Of a stretch of 64,000 nt of DNA, positions 39,510 through 48,827 are shown one piece after another (positions within the stretch are counted from its first letter, which is position 1; every line of letters starts with the position of its first letter). This DNA is from Sphingomonas sp. CBMAI 2297 (GTDB lineage Bacteria > Pseudomonadota > Alphaproteobacteria > Sphingomonadales > Sphingomonadaceae), in contig NZ_JAPDIR010000007.1 of NCBI RefSeq assembly GCF_029870595.1, positions 124,001-188,000 of the forward strand, written 5' to 3'. Under the pieces are notes generated by a model. It made no database searches and had not been told where the DNA came from. It saw only the letters and a list, made by a program, of their open reading frames with translations. Position numbers and translations under genes: made by a program.

Positions 39510-40526
39510 ATGAATGCTCCCCTGCGCCTGCGGCTCGACGGTGCCGCGCTCGTCTCGAACTGGCGGCACCTGGCCAAGCTCAGCGGCACGGCCGCGTGCG
39601 GCGCGGCGATCAAGGCGAACGGCTATGGCCTGGGCGCGCGCGACGTGGCGGCGCGCCTGGCCGAGGCGGGATGCCGCGACTTCTTCGTGGCGACCTGGGC
39701 CGAGGCTGCGGCGCTGGCGGAGCTCGGCGTCGCGGTTTCGGTGCTGCACGGCGCGCGCGCGGAGGATCCGCCCGGCGCCCCCCATGCGCGGCCGGTGCTG
39801 AGCACGGCGGAACAGGTAATGCGCTGGAAGCCGACGGGGCGGCCCTGCGACGTGATGGTCGATACCGGCATGAACCGGCTGGGCGTTTCGGCCGACGAGA
39901 TCGGCGCGGGGCTGCTCGACGGGCTGGCGATCGAGACGCTGATGAGCCACCTTGTCTCGGCCGATGAGGATGTGCCGCTCAACGCCCGGCAGCTTGCGGC
40001 CTTCGCGGCGCTCAAGGGGCGGACGCAGGCGAAGCGCATGAGCCTGGCCAATTCGGCGGGCATCGCGCTCGGGGCCGACTATGCCTTCGATCTCACCCGG
40101 CCGGGCATCGCGCTCTATGGCGGCCGGCAGCGGCCCGGGCACGACGCGATCCGTCAGGTCGCGACGCCGGAGGCGCAGATCCTCCAGCGCCGCCGGGTCC
40201 GTGCCGGCGACAGCGTCGGGTATAATGCGACCTGGACCGCGCCCGCCGATACCGAAGTGGCGATCCTCAACCTCGGCTATGCCGATGGCTATCTGCGCTG
40301 CTTCTCCGGCAAGGGATCGGCGATGGCCGGAGCCGTCGCCTTGCCGGTGATCGGCCGCGTCTCGATGGACCTGACCGCGATCGACGTGACGGCGCTCCCC
40401 GGGCTTCGCGAGGGCGACTGGGTGGCGATGTCCTATGGCCTGCCCGAGACGGCGGCGTTGAGCGGCCTCTCGCAATATGAGCTGCTGACCGGGCTCGGCG
40501 GGCGCTACGACCGGATCTGGGCATAA
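39510..40526 (+). CDS. alr: Alanine racemase
   Basis: PLP enzyme interconverting L- and D-alanine for peptidoglycan. The 338-residue protein carries the PLP lysine at K35 in AAIKANGYGLG and the second catalytic Tyr in SVGYNATW, followed by the Arg/PLP-phosphate region (ILNLGYADGYLR, VSMDLTAIDV). It is at the short end of the family length. The start 39510 is tight to a GGGGG ribosome site. It follows the MFS transporter by 63 bp and may be co-transcribed with it. Confidence 0.94.
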   Translation: MNAPLRLRLDGAALVSNWRHLAKLSGTAACGAAIKANGYGLGARDVAARLAEAGCRDFFVATWAEAAALAELGVAVSVLHGARAEDPPGAPHARPVLSTAEQVMRWKPTGRPCDVMVDTGMNRLGVSADEIGAGLLDGLAIETLMSHLVSADEDVPLNARQLAAFAALKGRTQAKRMSLANSAGIALGADYAFDLTRPGIALYGGRQRPGHDAIRQVATPEAQILQRRRVRAGDSVGYNATWTAPADTEVAILNLGYADGYLRCFSGKGSAMAGAVALPVIGRVSMDLTAIDVTALPGLREGDWVAMSYGLPETAALSGLSQYELLTGLGGRYDRIWA

Positions 40527-40554
40527 AAAAGGGCCGCCTGGTTAGAGGCGGCCC
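40527..40554. terminator. Terminator between alr and the 1300-residue TonB receptor
   Basis: Stem GGGCCGCCT/AGGCGGCCC with loop GGTTAG; on the minus strand it is followed by TTTTTT (the AAAAAA at 40525-40530 on the plus strand), a classic Rho-independent terminator for the TonB receptor gene. For alr, on the plus strand, only the stem follows the stop codon directly. Confidence 0.9.
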
Positions 40555-40574
40555 CGATAGTTGATCGGATCAGA

Positions 40575-43500
40575 TCAGAAGCGGGTCGTCGCCGTGATCT
40601 TGTAGCGACGGCCGATCTGTTCGTAATAGTCGGCGAAGCGATAGCCGAGATCGCCGACCGCGGTCTGGTCGAGCAGGTTCGAGACGGCGAGCTGCAAGCG
40701 GAAGCTCTTGTCGATATCCATGCCCAGCGCCATGTCGATGTTGTTCACCGTCGGATAGCGCGTGTACGGATATTGCTCGTTCGTCGCCGGCAGGCCGCTC
40801 GAGAAGATGCGCGTGGGCGATTCACGGTTCCAGGTGACCTGGCCGTAGATGCCGTCATGCTCGTAGCGCATCGAGAACTGGGTCTTCAGCGACGGACGCG
40901 CACGGCTGCCCGCGCTCGCCTGGGTGTCGTCGAAATTGCCCGATGACGAGGTGTCGTAGTTGATCAGGTAATAGGCGTTGCCGTGAAGGATGAGCTTGTC
41001 CGAGCCCAGGTTCAGCGTGTAGTCGCCCGAGAAGTTGATCGCCTTGATCTTGATCGCGCCCAGATTCAGGAAGCCGGCCTGGTAGCCGTTCTGGATCTGG
41101 AAGCTGCTGTCACGCGAGAACTGGTTGCAGGTGTTCACGCCCACCGACGGCGACGGATCCGGATAGGTCGGGCTGTCGTAGCAGGTCTGCACGATGGTCG
41201 CGAGGCCCACCGGGACGATGGTGTCGTCGAGGCGGAGGTTGAAGAAGTCCGCCGACAGCGTGAGCCCCGGGACCCAGCGCGGCCGGAGCACCGTGCCGAT
41301 CGTCCAGCTGGTGCCGCGCTCCGGACGCAGGTTCGGCGCACCCGAATAGGTGCCCTGCAGGCCGGCGCCCGCCGGCGAGAATCCGGCGAGGAACGTGGTG
41401 GCCGACGCCGTGTCGGTCGCGTTGCCATTGGCGATCGCGGCCTTCACGCAATTCGCGCGGCGAGTCCCCGGGACGGCGCCCGAATCGATGTTCGCCGGGC
41501 TGCAATAGTCGGTCGGGGTGGTGAACACCGGCTGGCCGCCGAGGAACAGCTCGACGATCGAGGGCTGGCGCACCGACTTGGTGTAGTTGCCGCGGAACAG
41601 GATGTCGCGCACCGGCGCCCAGGTGCCGCCGAGCGAGTAGATGGTGTTCCACTTGCCCTGCGTGCTCGGGGTGATCACATTGCCGGCCAGGTTGCGATAG
41701 GTCTGCGCCTGGCCGCTCTGCTTGGTCATGCGGAAGCCCGGGTTGAACTCCAGCTTGCCGAGGAAGCCGAGGAAGTCCGAGCCGGTGATCGGAACCGCCG
41801 CTTCGCCGCCGAACTCATAGGTCTCGGTGAACGCGTCGGTATTCGCCGACGGCGCCGAACGCGAACGGCCCAGGCGGTTCAGTTCGTTGGTCGAGAACTT
41901 CATGTGATCGCGGCGATATTCGCCGTTCATGTTGACCTGCAGCGTACCGGCCGGCAGATCGAACAGACCGCCGCCGACCGAGGCCTGCACGAACGTCTGC
42001 TCCGAGAAGTTGCGGAACAGCGACGGGCTCATGACATAGGCCTTCGACGCATCGGACATCTGGTTGTAGCCGAACGGATTGAGCGGCTTGCACGAGTTGA
42101 TCATCGCCTGGGTGATCGTGGGCGTGACGAGCACTTCGGTGGGCAGCCCGTCGGAGCCGGCCACGCGGGTGATGTTCTCCGCCGTGCCGATCGGAGTCTT
42201 GCCGAGATACTGGTTCGGGAAGACCTGCGCGCGGCAGACGATGTTGCCGTTCGCCACGCCGGTGGTGGCCAGGCCCTGGTCGACGGCGTCGAGCGCGAGC
42301 TGATACTCGACATCGGCGATGCCCCAGGAACGGGTGTTCTGCTTGGAATTGCCATAGGTCGCCGAAATCTCGGCATTCCACGACTTTCCGAGCAGCTCGA
42401 ACTTCGATTCGAGGCCCGCCGCGATGCGATAGGTCTCCTGGCGGTTGGTGTAGGGATTGGCGCCGAAGATGTCCTGGTTCTGGCGGGTGATCAGGAAATT
42501 GCCCTGGTTGGTCGCCGTGGGCGTGATCCCGACCTGGGTCAGCACCGCGCGGTTCTGCGCCGTCAGATAGGGGTTGTTGTAGTTGACCATCAGCGCGGCG
42601 TTTTCCTGCGTGGTGGTCAGGAAGTTCTGCGCGCCCGAGATGTTGCCGAGCGACCGGTTCAGGATGTTCGCATAGGTGTTCTCGGTGAAGAAGGTGACCC
42701 CGTCGAACAGCTCCATGCGGGCATTGGCGTTGAACACATAGCGGTCCTGCTGCGTGCGCAGCACCGTGTTCTCGAGGCTGCGGGTGAAGCCGCCATTGCC
42801 GCCGCGCGAGGCGCCGACGGTCAGCGGCGCATTGCCGGTGATCGCGCCCGAGAAGGTGTAGGCATGCAGCGAGCCGTCATCGTTGAACTCGAGCGGCACG
42901 GCCACATAGGGCAGGACCTGGTTCACCGGCACCTGCACCGTCGAGCCGTTGACCTTCACGTTCACCAGCGAGGTGTCGGTGTTGGCGATGCGCGGCACGT
43001 CCGGCGCGAAGGTGCCGATGAAATAGTTGAGGTTGGTGGTCGGGTTCGCGGCCAGGAACTCGCGCGCGGTGAAGCGGTTGGCCTGGAGCAGGTTGACGGC
43101 GATCGCCGTCTGCTGCGCCGCGGTCGAGCCGGTGGGCGCGGTGACGCCATAGGCTGCCAGCACCTGGGCCGAAGTGACGTTGCTGGGCAGCGCGGTCGGC
43201 GCGAAGGTGGTGAACGGAACGTTGGTCGCCTGGGTCGTGCGGCCGTTGAGGCCGTTCGACGACAGGTTGCCGATCGTCGTGCCGTTATTGTAGCTCAGGC
43301 CGACGCCCGGCGTGCCGGAGATGATCTGGCCGGTCGTGGTCCAGTTGCCGTTGTTGGGCGTCGTGATCGTGGTGCGCGCACCGGTGGTGGTCGTCGCGTT
43401 GATCGCGAAGCCGACCGGCGCCACGCCGTTCGCCAGGGTGATGTAGTTGCTGGTGCGCAGCGTCGCGCCCGAGCCCGAGGTGATCGGGGTGTAGGGCGTG

Positions 43501-44477
43501 TAGAAGGTGGTGCTGTTCACGTTCAGCACGGTGCCGGCATAGCTGAGCGTCTGCGTGACCAGGCCCATGCCGAAAAGCGCGGAGGGCTGGCCGTCGTCCG
43601 ATGCGCGCAGGAACGCGCCATTGTTCAGATTGGTGACGTCGATCACCGCGGTGCCGGAGAAGTTCGGGTTGCGGATGCCGCCGTTGAACGGGTTGGTGTA
43701 GCTGCCCGGGCGCGCGTTGCGGAAGTCGCGGGAAATTGCCTGCAGACCGTCGTTGCGGCTGTATTCGGCCGAGAGCATGACGTTCGCGCGGCCGTCGAAC
43801 AGGTTCCAGCCGGCGAGCGCGCTGAGCTGATATTGCGGCGCGTCGCCGCGCTCGGAAATGCCCGAGACGGCGCGGACCTGATAGCCTTCATAATCGGTGC
43901 GCAGGACATAGTTGACCACGCCCGCGACCGCGTCGGCGCCATAGGCCGCGGCGCCGCCGACGGTGAGGATGTCGATGCGCTGGATCAGCGTGGAGGGGAT
44001 GACGTTCACGTCGACCTGGCTGCCGGTCTCGTTGCCGGCGACGAACAGCGACGCGGCGTTGCCCGACACGAAGCGGCGGCCGTTGACCAGCGTCAGCGTG
44101 CGCGCGGTGCCCAGGTCGAGCAGGTCGACAAAGGCGGCGCCCAGGCTGGCGGTCTGGCCGCCATTGTTGCCGTTGAGGGGGCTGGCGCCGTTGCCGACCA
44201 GCGGGATGTCGTTGACCGCCTCGAGCGCGTTGGTGAAGCCGCGCGAGTCGATCGTCTGCGCGCTGACCTGAACGCCGGGAAGCGTGCCCTCATATTCGGG
44301 CCGGGCGATGCGCGACCCGGTGAAGATGATCGTCTCGCCGGTCTGCGGCTCGCCTTCCGGCGTGATGTTGGTCGGCGACGGCGCGGGCGCCGGCTTGGTC
44401 TGTGCGAATGCGACGGATGGAAGAGTCAGCAACGACCCTGCGAGCGCTGTCGCGCTCAGCAAATGCGTGAATTTCAT
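40575..44477 (-). CDS. Large TonB-dependent outer-membrane receptor
   Basis: A 1300-residue outer-membrane receptor, much larger than the usual 700-900. Signal peptide (core LLTLPSVAFA, cut before QTK), TonB-box/plug start GETIIFTGSRIARPEYEG, a full plug with LVNGRRFVSG and GGAAAYGADAVAGVVNYVLR, and a barrel that ends ITATTRF. The extra length comes from long extracellular loops, one (about residues 320-480) rich in Asn, Thr and Gly, likely surface-exposed. Start 44477 has GAGGGG upstream. Long-loop receptors in sphingomonads often take up oligosaccharides or aromatic or peptide compounds; the ligand is open. Followed by a strong terminator. Confidence 0.93.
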   Translation of the reverse strand: MKFTHLLSATALAGSLLTLPSVAFAQTKPAPAPSPTNITPEGEPQTGETIIFTGSRIARPEYEGTLPGVQVSAQTIDSRGFTNALEAVNDIPLVGNGASPLNGNNGGQTASLGAAFVDLLDLGTARTLTLVNGRRFVSGNAASLFVAGNETGSQVDVNVIPSTLIQRIDILTVGGAAAYGADAVAGVVNYVLRTDYEGYQVRAVSGISERGDAPQYQLSALAGWNLFDGRANVMLSAEYSRNDGLQAISRDFRNARPGSYTNPFNGGIRNPNFSGTAVIDVTNLNNGAFLRASDDGQPSALFGMGLVTQTLSYAGTVLNVNSTTFYTPYTPITSGSGATLRTSNYITLANGVAPVGFAINATTTTGARTTITTPNNGNWTTTGQIISGTPGVGLSYNNGTTIGNLSSNGLNGRTTQATNVPFTTFAPTALPSNVTSAQVLAAYGVTAPTGSTAAQQTAIAVNLLQANRFTAREFLAANPTTNLNYFIGTFAPDVPRIANTDTSLVNVKVNGSTVQVPVNQVLPYVAVPLEFNDDGSLHAYTFSGAITGNAPLTVGASRGGNGGFTRSLENTVLRTQQDRYVFNANARMELFDGVTFFTENTYANILNRSLGNISGAQNFLTTTQENAALMVNYNNPYLTAQNRAVLTQVGITPTATNQGNFLITRQNQDIFGANPYTNRQETYRIAAGLESKFELLGKSWNAEISATYGNSKQNTRSWGIADVEYQLALDAVDQGLATTGVANGNIVCRAQVFPNQYLGKTPIGTAENITRVAGSDGLPTEVLVTPTITQAMINSCKPLNPFGYNQMSDASKAYVMSPSLFRNFSEQTFVQASVGGGLFDLPAGTLQVNMNGEYRRDHMKFSTNELNRLGRSRSAPSANTDAFTETYEFGGEAAVPITGSDFLGFLGKLEFNPGFRMTKQSGQAQTYRNLAGNVITPSTQGKWNTIYSLGGTWAPVRDILFRGNYTKSVRQPSIVELFLGGQPVFTTPTDYCSPANIDSGAVPGTRRANCVKAAIANGNATDTASATTFLAGFSPAGAGLQGTYSGAPNLRPERGTSWTIGTVLRPRWVPGLTLSADFFNLRLDDTIVPVGLATIVQTCYDSPTYPDPSPSVGVNTCNQFSRDSSFQIQNGYQAGFLNLGAIKIKAINFSGDYTLNLGSDKLILHGNAYYLINYDTSSSGNFDDTQASAGSRARPSLKTQFSMRYEHDGIYGQVTWNRESPTRIFSSGLPATNEQYPYTRYPTVNNIDMALGMDIDKSFRLQLAVSNLLDQTAVGDLGYRFADYYEQIGRRYKITATTRF

Positions 44478-44641
44478 TTTTTTGCCCCTCGAGCGGGATG
44501 CTCGAACTGGCAATCATTCGGACATAAAGCTGCAACGCAAGGGACAAGGAATGACGCGCCGCGCGACGACTCGAAGGTGTTGCAAAAATGCGACTATGAA
44601 TTGACGAAAATTACAGATTCAGGTTCATTCATATAACATTC

Positions 44642-44681
44642 AGCAAGCGAAATGGTGTGTTGTCACACCAATTCGCTTGCT
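44642..44681. terminator. Long hairpin downstream of the thiolase gene
   Basis: Arms AGCAAGCGAAATGGTGTG and CACACCAATTCGCTTGCT around TTGT, with one mismatch in 18 bp. It lies 38 bp past the thiolase stop on the minus strand and just upstream of the TonB receptor leader. It lacks a U-run, so it may be a terminator or an mRNA-processing or regulatory hairpin. Confidence 0.65.
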
Positions 44682-44719
44682 TCCCAGTCACTTGATTGTC
44701 CGGATTCGTCGTGTGCTTT

Positions 44720-45901
44720 TCAGCGCTCGACGCACATGGCGATTCCCATGCCGCCGCCGATGCAGAGCGTGGCGAGGCCCTTCTTCGCGTCGCGCTTCGC
44801 CATCTCGTAGATCAGGGTGGTGAGCACCCGGGCGCCCGATGCGCCGATGGGGTGGCCGATCGCGATCGCGCCGCCATTGACGTTCACCTTGCTCGCATCC
44901 CAGCCCAATTCCTTGCCGACCGACAGCGCCTGCGCGGCAAAGGCTTCGTTCGCCTCGATCAGGTCGAGGTCGGCGATGGTCCAGCCAGCCTTCTCCAGCG
45001 CCTTTCTGGAGGCCGGGACCGGGCCGATGCCCATGATCGACGGATCGACGCCGGCAGTGGCCCAGCTGCGAATCGTCGCGAGGATCGGCGCGCCGCGCTT
45101 CTCGGCCTCGGCGCGCGACATCACCACCAGCGCGGCGGCGCCGTCGTTGAGGCCCGATGCGTTGGCGGCGGTGACGGTGCCGTCCTTCTTGAAGGCCGGG
45201 CGCAGGCCCGCGACGCTCTCCAGCGTGGCGCCGGCGCGGATATATTCGTCGTCGGCGACGATCGTGTCGCCCTTGCGGCCCTTGATCGTGACCGGGGCGA
45301 TCTCGTCCTTGAAGCGGCCGGCGGCGCGGGCGGCCTCGGCCTTGTTCTGGCTGGCGACGGCGAATTCGTCCTGCTCGGCGCGGGTAACCTGGTATTGTTC
45401 GGCCAGGTTCTCGGCGGTGATGCCCATGTGATAGCCGTTGAACACGTCGGTCAGGCCGTCCTTGATCATCGTGTCGACCAGGGCGACGTCGCCCATCTTG
45501 GCGCCGGCGCGCAGCGCCTGGGCGTGGTTGGCGAGCGACATGCTCTCCTGGCCGCCGGCGACGACGATGGTCGAATCGCCGGTCTGGATCGCCTGGGCGG
45601 CGAGCGCCACGGCGCGCAGGCCCGAGCCGCAGACCTGCTGCACGCTCCAGGCGGGCACTTCCTTGGGCACGCCCGCGGCCATCGAGGCCTGGCGTGCGGG
45701 GTTCTGGCCCTGCGCCGCGGTGAGCACCTGGCCCAGGATGACTTCGCTGACTTCCTCGCCCTTCACGCCGGCCTGCTCCAGCGCCGCCTCGATCGCGATA
45801 CGGCCCAGCTCGTGCGCCGGGGTGCTGCCGAAGGCGCCGAGAAAGCTACCCACGGGGGTGCGCTTGGCGGCGGTGATGACGACGTCGGTCGGGTTGGCCA
45901 T
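44720..45901 (-). CDS. phaA: Acetyl-CoA acetyltransferase (biosynthetic-type thiolase)
   Basis: Condenses two acetyl-CoA to acetoacetyl-CoA, the first step to polyhydroxybutyrate, or runs in reverse in degradation. The 393-residue protein has the acyl-binding Cys91 in QQVCGSGL, the active-site His in [10 protein letters not shown] and the C-terminal Cys in [11 protein letters not shown]. Its location next to a PhaC-like hydrolase and PhaR supports the PHA role and the PhaA name, though AtoB-type use cannot be excluded. It is 40 bp downstream of the PhaC-like gene on the same strand. Confidence 0.92.
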   Translation of the reverse strand: MANPTDVVITAAKRTPVGSFLGAFGSTPAHELGRIAIEAALEQAGVKGEEVSEVILGQVLTAAQGQNPARQASMAAGVPKEVPAWSVQQVCGSGLRAVALAAQAIQTGDSTIVVAGGQESMSLANHAQALRAGAKMGDVALVDTMIKDGLTDVFNGYHMGITAENLAEQYQVTRAEQDEFAVASQNKAEAARAAGRFKDEIAPVTIKGRKGDTIVADDEYIRAGATLESVAGLRPAFKKDGTVTAANASGLNDGAAALVVMSRAEAEKRGAPILATIRSWATAGVDPSIMGIGPVPASRKALEKAGWTIADLDLIEANEAFAAQALSVGKELGWDASKVNVNGGAIAIGHPIGASGARVLTTLIYEMAKRDAKKGLATLCIGGGMGIAMCVER

Positions 45902-45940
45902 GGGAAACGACTCCTGCGGATGGTCTTTTGTGGTCGCGCG

Positions 45941-47011
45941 TTATCTAGTGTGCACTGCGGCAAGAAGCCAGTCGCGCAGCGGCTCCCACACCATGGCGCG
46001 CGCGCGGCCGCCGACGATCATGCCGACATGGCCGAGGGCGAGGCTCCGGCGCTCGGCCAGGCCGGCGGCGGTGGCGGCGGGAACGATGCGGTCGGTGGTG
46101 GAGAGCAGCTCCAGCGCGGGGCAGGCGAGGCGCGCGGGAAGGATGCGCGTTCCCCGCACCCACCAGCGCCCGGCGCCCGGCCGGTCGGCGCGGAAGAGGC
46201 GCTCGAACATCTCCTGCCCCGCGGCATAGGTGAGCGGCGCGCCGGCATTGGCCCAGTCCTCAAGCGCGATGAAGGCGCGGGCCTGGTCGCTGCCCGTCGC
46301 CAGCCGGGCGAATCGCTCGAACTTGGCGATCGTCCGGGCCGGATCGAGCTGCCAGAAGCCGGCCTGCAGCACTTCCATCGGCACCAGGCCGAGCCGGGCG
46401 CAGGACGGCTGCGCCGCTTCCCATTGCGCCGCAATGGCTGCGCGCGCGAAATCGCCATAGCGCCGGAAGCGCCAGGGGGCGGCGATGGTGACGAGCCCGC
46501 GCGCCGGCCGCAGCATCGCGGCGGCGGTGGCCAGCGTGCCGCCCAGGCAATAGCCGGCGAGCAGCGGCGGCTCGCCCAAAGTGTCGAGCAGGGGCAGCAG
46601 CAGTTCGGCGATGTGATGGTCGATACCCTGGCCGCGATCCTCCGGCCCGGGCGTGCCCCAATCGACCAGAAGGGGCCGAAGCCCTTGAGTCGCCAGCCAT
46701 TCGAGCAGCGAATTGCCCGGCGCGAGATCGAGGATGAAGGGCGGATTGATCAGCGACGGCACGAAGACGACGGGCGGACCGCCGCCGCCATAGTCGCGCA
46801 GCGCGGCGCGCCCGGCGGTGGCGATCGCGGGCCGGGGCACGCGGTCCGCCGGCCTTTCCGCCTCCTGATAGGCCTTCAGGCCGGCGAGCGCGGCGGCCCG
46901 CCGCTCGGGCGATGCTGCGGTCTCGCTGCGCAACAGCGAAAGGAACAGCGGTAGCGGGCGCGGTCCGTGTTGCGCCGCAGAATGAAACGATGATAGATAT
47001 GTTTCACTCAC
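45941..47011 (-). CDS. PhaC-like alpha/beta hydrolase (polyhydroxyalkanoate synthase family)
   Basis: A 356-residue alpha/beta hydrolase whose nucleophile motif GYCLGG carries Cys155 instead of Ser, the hallmark of PHA synthases; the length fits the short class III PhaC subunits. Oxyanion/Asp and His regions are in LVDWGTPGPE and LALGHVGMIVG. It polymerises or otherwise handles hydroxyacyl thioesters. Class III PhaC needs a PhaE partner, which is not adjacent, so it may be an unconventional PhaC or related hydrolase. The start is a GTG 13 bp from the divergent phaR start, with overlapping promoters. Confidence 0.78.
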   Translation of the reverse strand: MSETYLSSFHSAAQHGPRPLPLFLSLLRSETAASPERRAAALAGLKAYQEAERPADRVPRPAIATAGRAALRDYGGGGPPVVFVPSLINPPFILDLAPGNSLLEWLATQGLRPLLVDWGTPGPEDRGQGIDHHIAELLLPLLDTLGEPPLLAGYCLGGTLATAAAMLRPARGLVTIAAPWRFRRYGDFARAAIAAQWEAAQPSCARLGLVPMEVLQAGFWQLDPARTIAKFERFARLATGSDQARAFIALEDWANAGAPLTYAAGQEMFERLFRADRPGAGRWWVRGTRILPARLACPALELLSTTDRIVPAATAAGLAERRSLALGHVGMIVGGRARAMVWEPLRDWLLAAVHTR

Positions 47012-47024
47012 CTGGGGGCCTTAG

Positions 47025-47594
47025 ATGAAGAAGAGCGCTGCTGGCACCGGTCCGGTCATCATCAAGAAGTACGCGAACCGGCGACTCTACAACACCGAAA
47101 CCTCGTCCTACATCACGCTGGACCATCTGGCCGCGATGACGCGCGAGGGGCGCGACTTCAAGGTGGTCGATGCCAAGACCGAGGAGGACATCACCCATAA
47201 TGTCCTCACCCAGATCATCATGGAAGAGGAGCAGCGCGGGCAGACGATGCTGCCGGTCAACTTCCTGCGCCAGCTGATCGCGCTGTACGGCGATTCGATG
47301 CAGGCGATGGTGCCCGGCTATCTGGAGGCTTCGATGGAGAGCTTCCGCCGCAACCAGCAGCAGTTCAAGTCGGCGGTGGAAGGCGCCTTCGCCAATTCGC
47401 CCTTTGCCGAGATGGCCAAGCGCAACATGGAGATCTTCGAGGCGGCGACCCAGGCGTTCAAGCCGGGCCAGGGCCCCGCTGCGGGCGCGGCGCCGAGCAC
47501 GCCGCCGGCCCCGGCCGCGGAAGGCGACGATGTCGCGGCGCTCAAGGCGGAGCTCGCCCGGCTGCAGGACAAGATCGAGAAGCTGGGGAAGTGA
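47025..47594 (+). CDS. phaR: Polyhydroxyalkanoate synthesis repressor PhaR
   Basis: A 189-residue PHA-responsive regulator. The N-terminal DNA-binding domain begins IIKKYANRRLYNTETSSYIT, the exact family signature, followed by the PHB-accumulation domain (EDITHNVLTQIIMEEEQRG) and a Pro/Ala linker with a short coiled coil at the end (ALKAELARLQDKIEKL). Known PhaR proteins repress phasin and phaR genes until PHA granules bind them. It is divergent from the PhaC-like gene with only 13 bp between start codons. Two hairpins follow it. Confidence 0.95.
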   Translation: MKKSAAGTGPVIIKKYANRRLYNTETSSYITLDHLAAMTREGRDFKVVDAKTEEDITHNVLTQIIMEEEQRGQTMLPVNFLRQLIALYGDSMQAMVPGYLEASMESFRRNQQQFKSAVEGAFANSPFAEMAKRNMEIFEAATQAFKPGQGPAAGAAPSTPPAPAAEGDDVAALKAELARLQDKIEKLGK

Positions 47595-47603
47595 CCGGGA
47601 AGG

Positions 47604-47643
47604 GCCGCCGCAAGGCGGCTCTCAGGCGTGCGGGGCACGCCTG
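47604..47643. terminator. Tandem hairpins after phaR
   Basis: Two adjacent stems: GCCGCC-GCAA-GGCGGC (47604-47619) and CAGGCGTGC-GGG-GCACGCCTG (47623-47643). There is no U-tract. They begin 9 bp after the phaR stop and probably terminate or stabilise its mRNA. Confidence 0.6.
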
Positions 47644-47722
47644 ACCGGGCGCTCATCGGGCCTGTAGCGATAGCTGGACAAGGCAGGGGAGCGCCCCCTG
47701 CTTGCGCGGGGTTACGGTTTGA

Positions 47723-48778
47723 CTATGAACGCCCCCGCAGCCCGCCCAGCGCCGCGCGGATTTCCTCCAGCGTGGGCATCTTCTGCTCGATGACGCAGCG
47801 CAGGCCGAGCCCGCCAAAGCCGTGATAATCGGTGGCGCTGGCGAAGGCGATCGTGTTGTCGCCGCGCACTTCCGCGCCGCGCACCGCATTGGGCGGCAGC
47901 GCGACATGCTCGCCATGCCGCTTGCCGGCGGACGTGGCGACGATCCGGTCCTGCTGGTCGACGATCGAGATGCTGGTCCGCCCCCAGTCGCGCTCGCCGA
48001 ACAGCGACCGGTCGGAGATGATCGCGGGGATGTGTCCCTCCCAGTCGAACTCGAGGTAAAAGGCGCCGAGCGGCCTTCCGTCGCGGCCGCGCGGACGCAC
48101 GCCGGTGACGAAGACGAGCACCGCGCGATGGTCCGAATAGGGGTTGAGCCACACTTCGTCGGTGAACCATTCGTCGCGCCGGTGGCTGCGGATCGCGTTC
48201 AGATATTGCGGCGCGCTCGACAGGTCGACGCCGCGCACGCGCGCATGCGGATCGGATGCGGCGATCACCTTGCCCGCGTCATTGGCGAGGAAGGCGTTGA
48301 CATAATAGGGCGAAATCCCGGTGAGCAGCGCCAGCCTGGCGTCCGCCGCGGCGATCGTCTCGGGGCTCGGATCCTCGAGCGCGGCGATCACTTCGGCATC
48401 GGACGCCATCACGCGCAGATCGATGCTGCGGCCATAGAGGTGTCGGGAAACATTCTGGATCAGCGCCTGGGCGAGCTCGACCAGGCGGGTGCCCTCGATC
48501 TCGCTCACCATCTCGTCGGCGATGCCCGCGCCCATGGCCAGGCGCTCGCGCACTTCGGAGCGGAACTCGATCGAGGCGCCGCGCGCCTGCTGCGCCAGCG
48601 CCTTCACTTCCTGTGCCACCACCGAGAAGCCGCGCCCGGCCTCGCCCGAGCGCGCGGCTTCGATCGCCGCGTTCAGCGCGAGCAGGTTGGTACGCGCGGC
48701 GATTTCCTCGCTGGTCGCGGCATAGCTGTCTACTTCCTCGCGGAGGACTGACAGAAGGGTTCGAATTCGGCGTGGCAC
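47723..48778 (-). CDS. Soluble half-MCP signalling protein with C-terminal Cache-like sensor
   Basis: A 351-residue cytoplasmic protein with unusual order: an N-terminal segment identical in style to the tip and return helix of a chemoreceptor ([21 protein letters not shown] at 25-45, then [18 protein letters not shown]), then a sensor domain (about 100-340) with [34 protein letters not shown] and [17 protein letters not shown], which looks Cache/PAS-like. No transmembrane helix, HAMP or first half of the MCP hairpin is present. The GTG start lacks a clear ribosome site, so the N terminus is uncertain. No che genes lie nearby. Confidence 0.78.
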   Translation of the reverse strand: MPRRIRTLLSVLREEVDSYAATSEEIAARTNLLALNAAIEAARSGEAGRGFSVVAQEVKALAQQARGASIEFRSEVRERLAMGAGIADEMVSEIEGTRLVELAQALIQNVSRHLYGRSIDLRVMASDAEVIAALEDPSPETIAAADARLALLTGISPYYVNAFLANDAGKVIAASDPHARVRGVDLSSAPQYLNAIRSHRRDEWFTDEVWLNPYSDHRAVLVFVTGVRPRGRDGRPLGAFYLEFDWEGHIPAIISDRSLFGERDWGRTSISIVDQQDRIVATSAGKRHGEHVALPPNAVRGAEVRGDNTIAFASATDYHGFGGLGLRCVIEQKMPTLEEIRAALGGLRGRS

Positions 48779-48827
48779 ATGTCAGTGATAGGACGAGACG
48801 GTTAATGCCCCGTTTAGCACGAAAAAA

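Noticed and set aside
40983..44636. 1217-residue plus-strand ORF opposite the large TonB receptor
   Set aside because: Antisense shadow with Arg/Val/Ala/Asp bias and no domain; the minus strand encodes a clear TonB receptor with signal peptide and plug.
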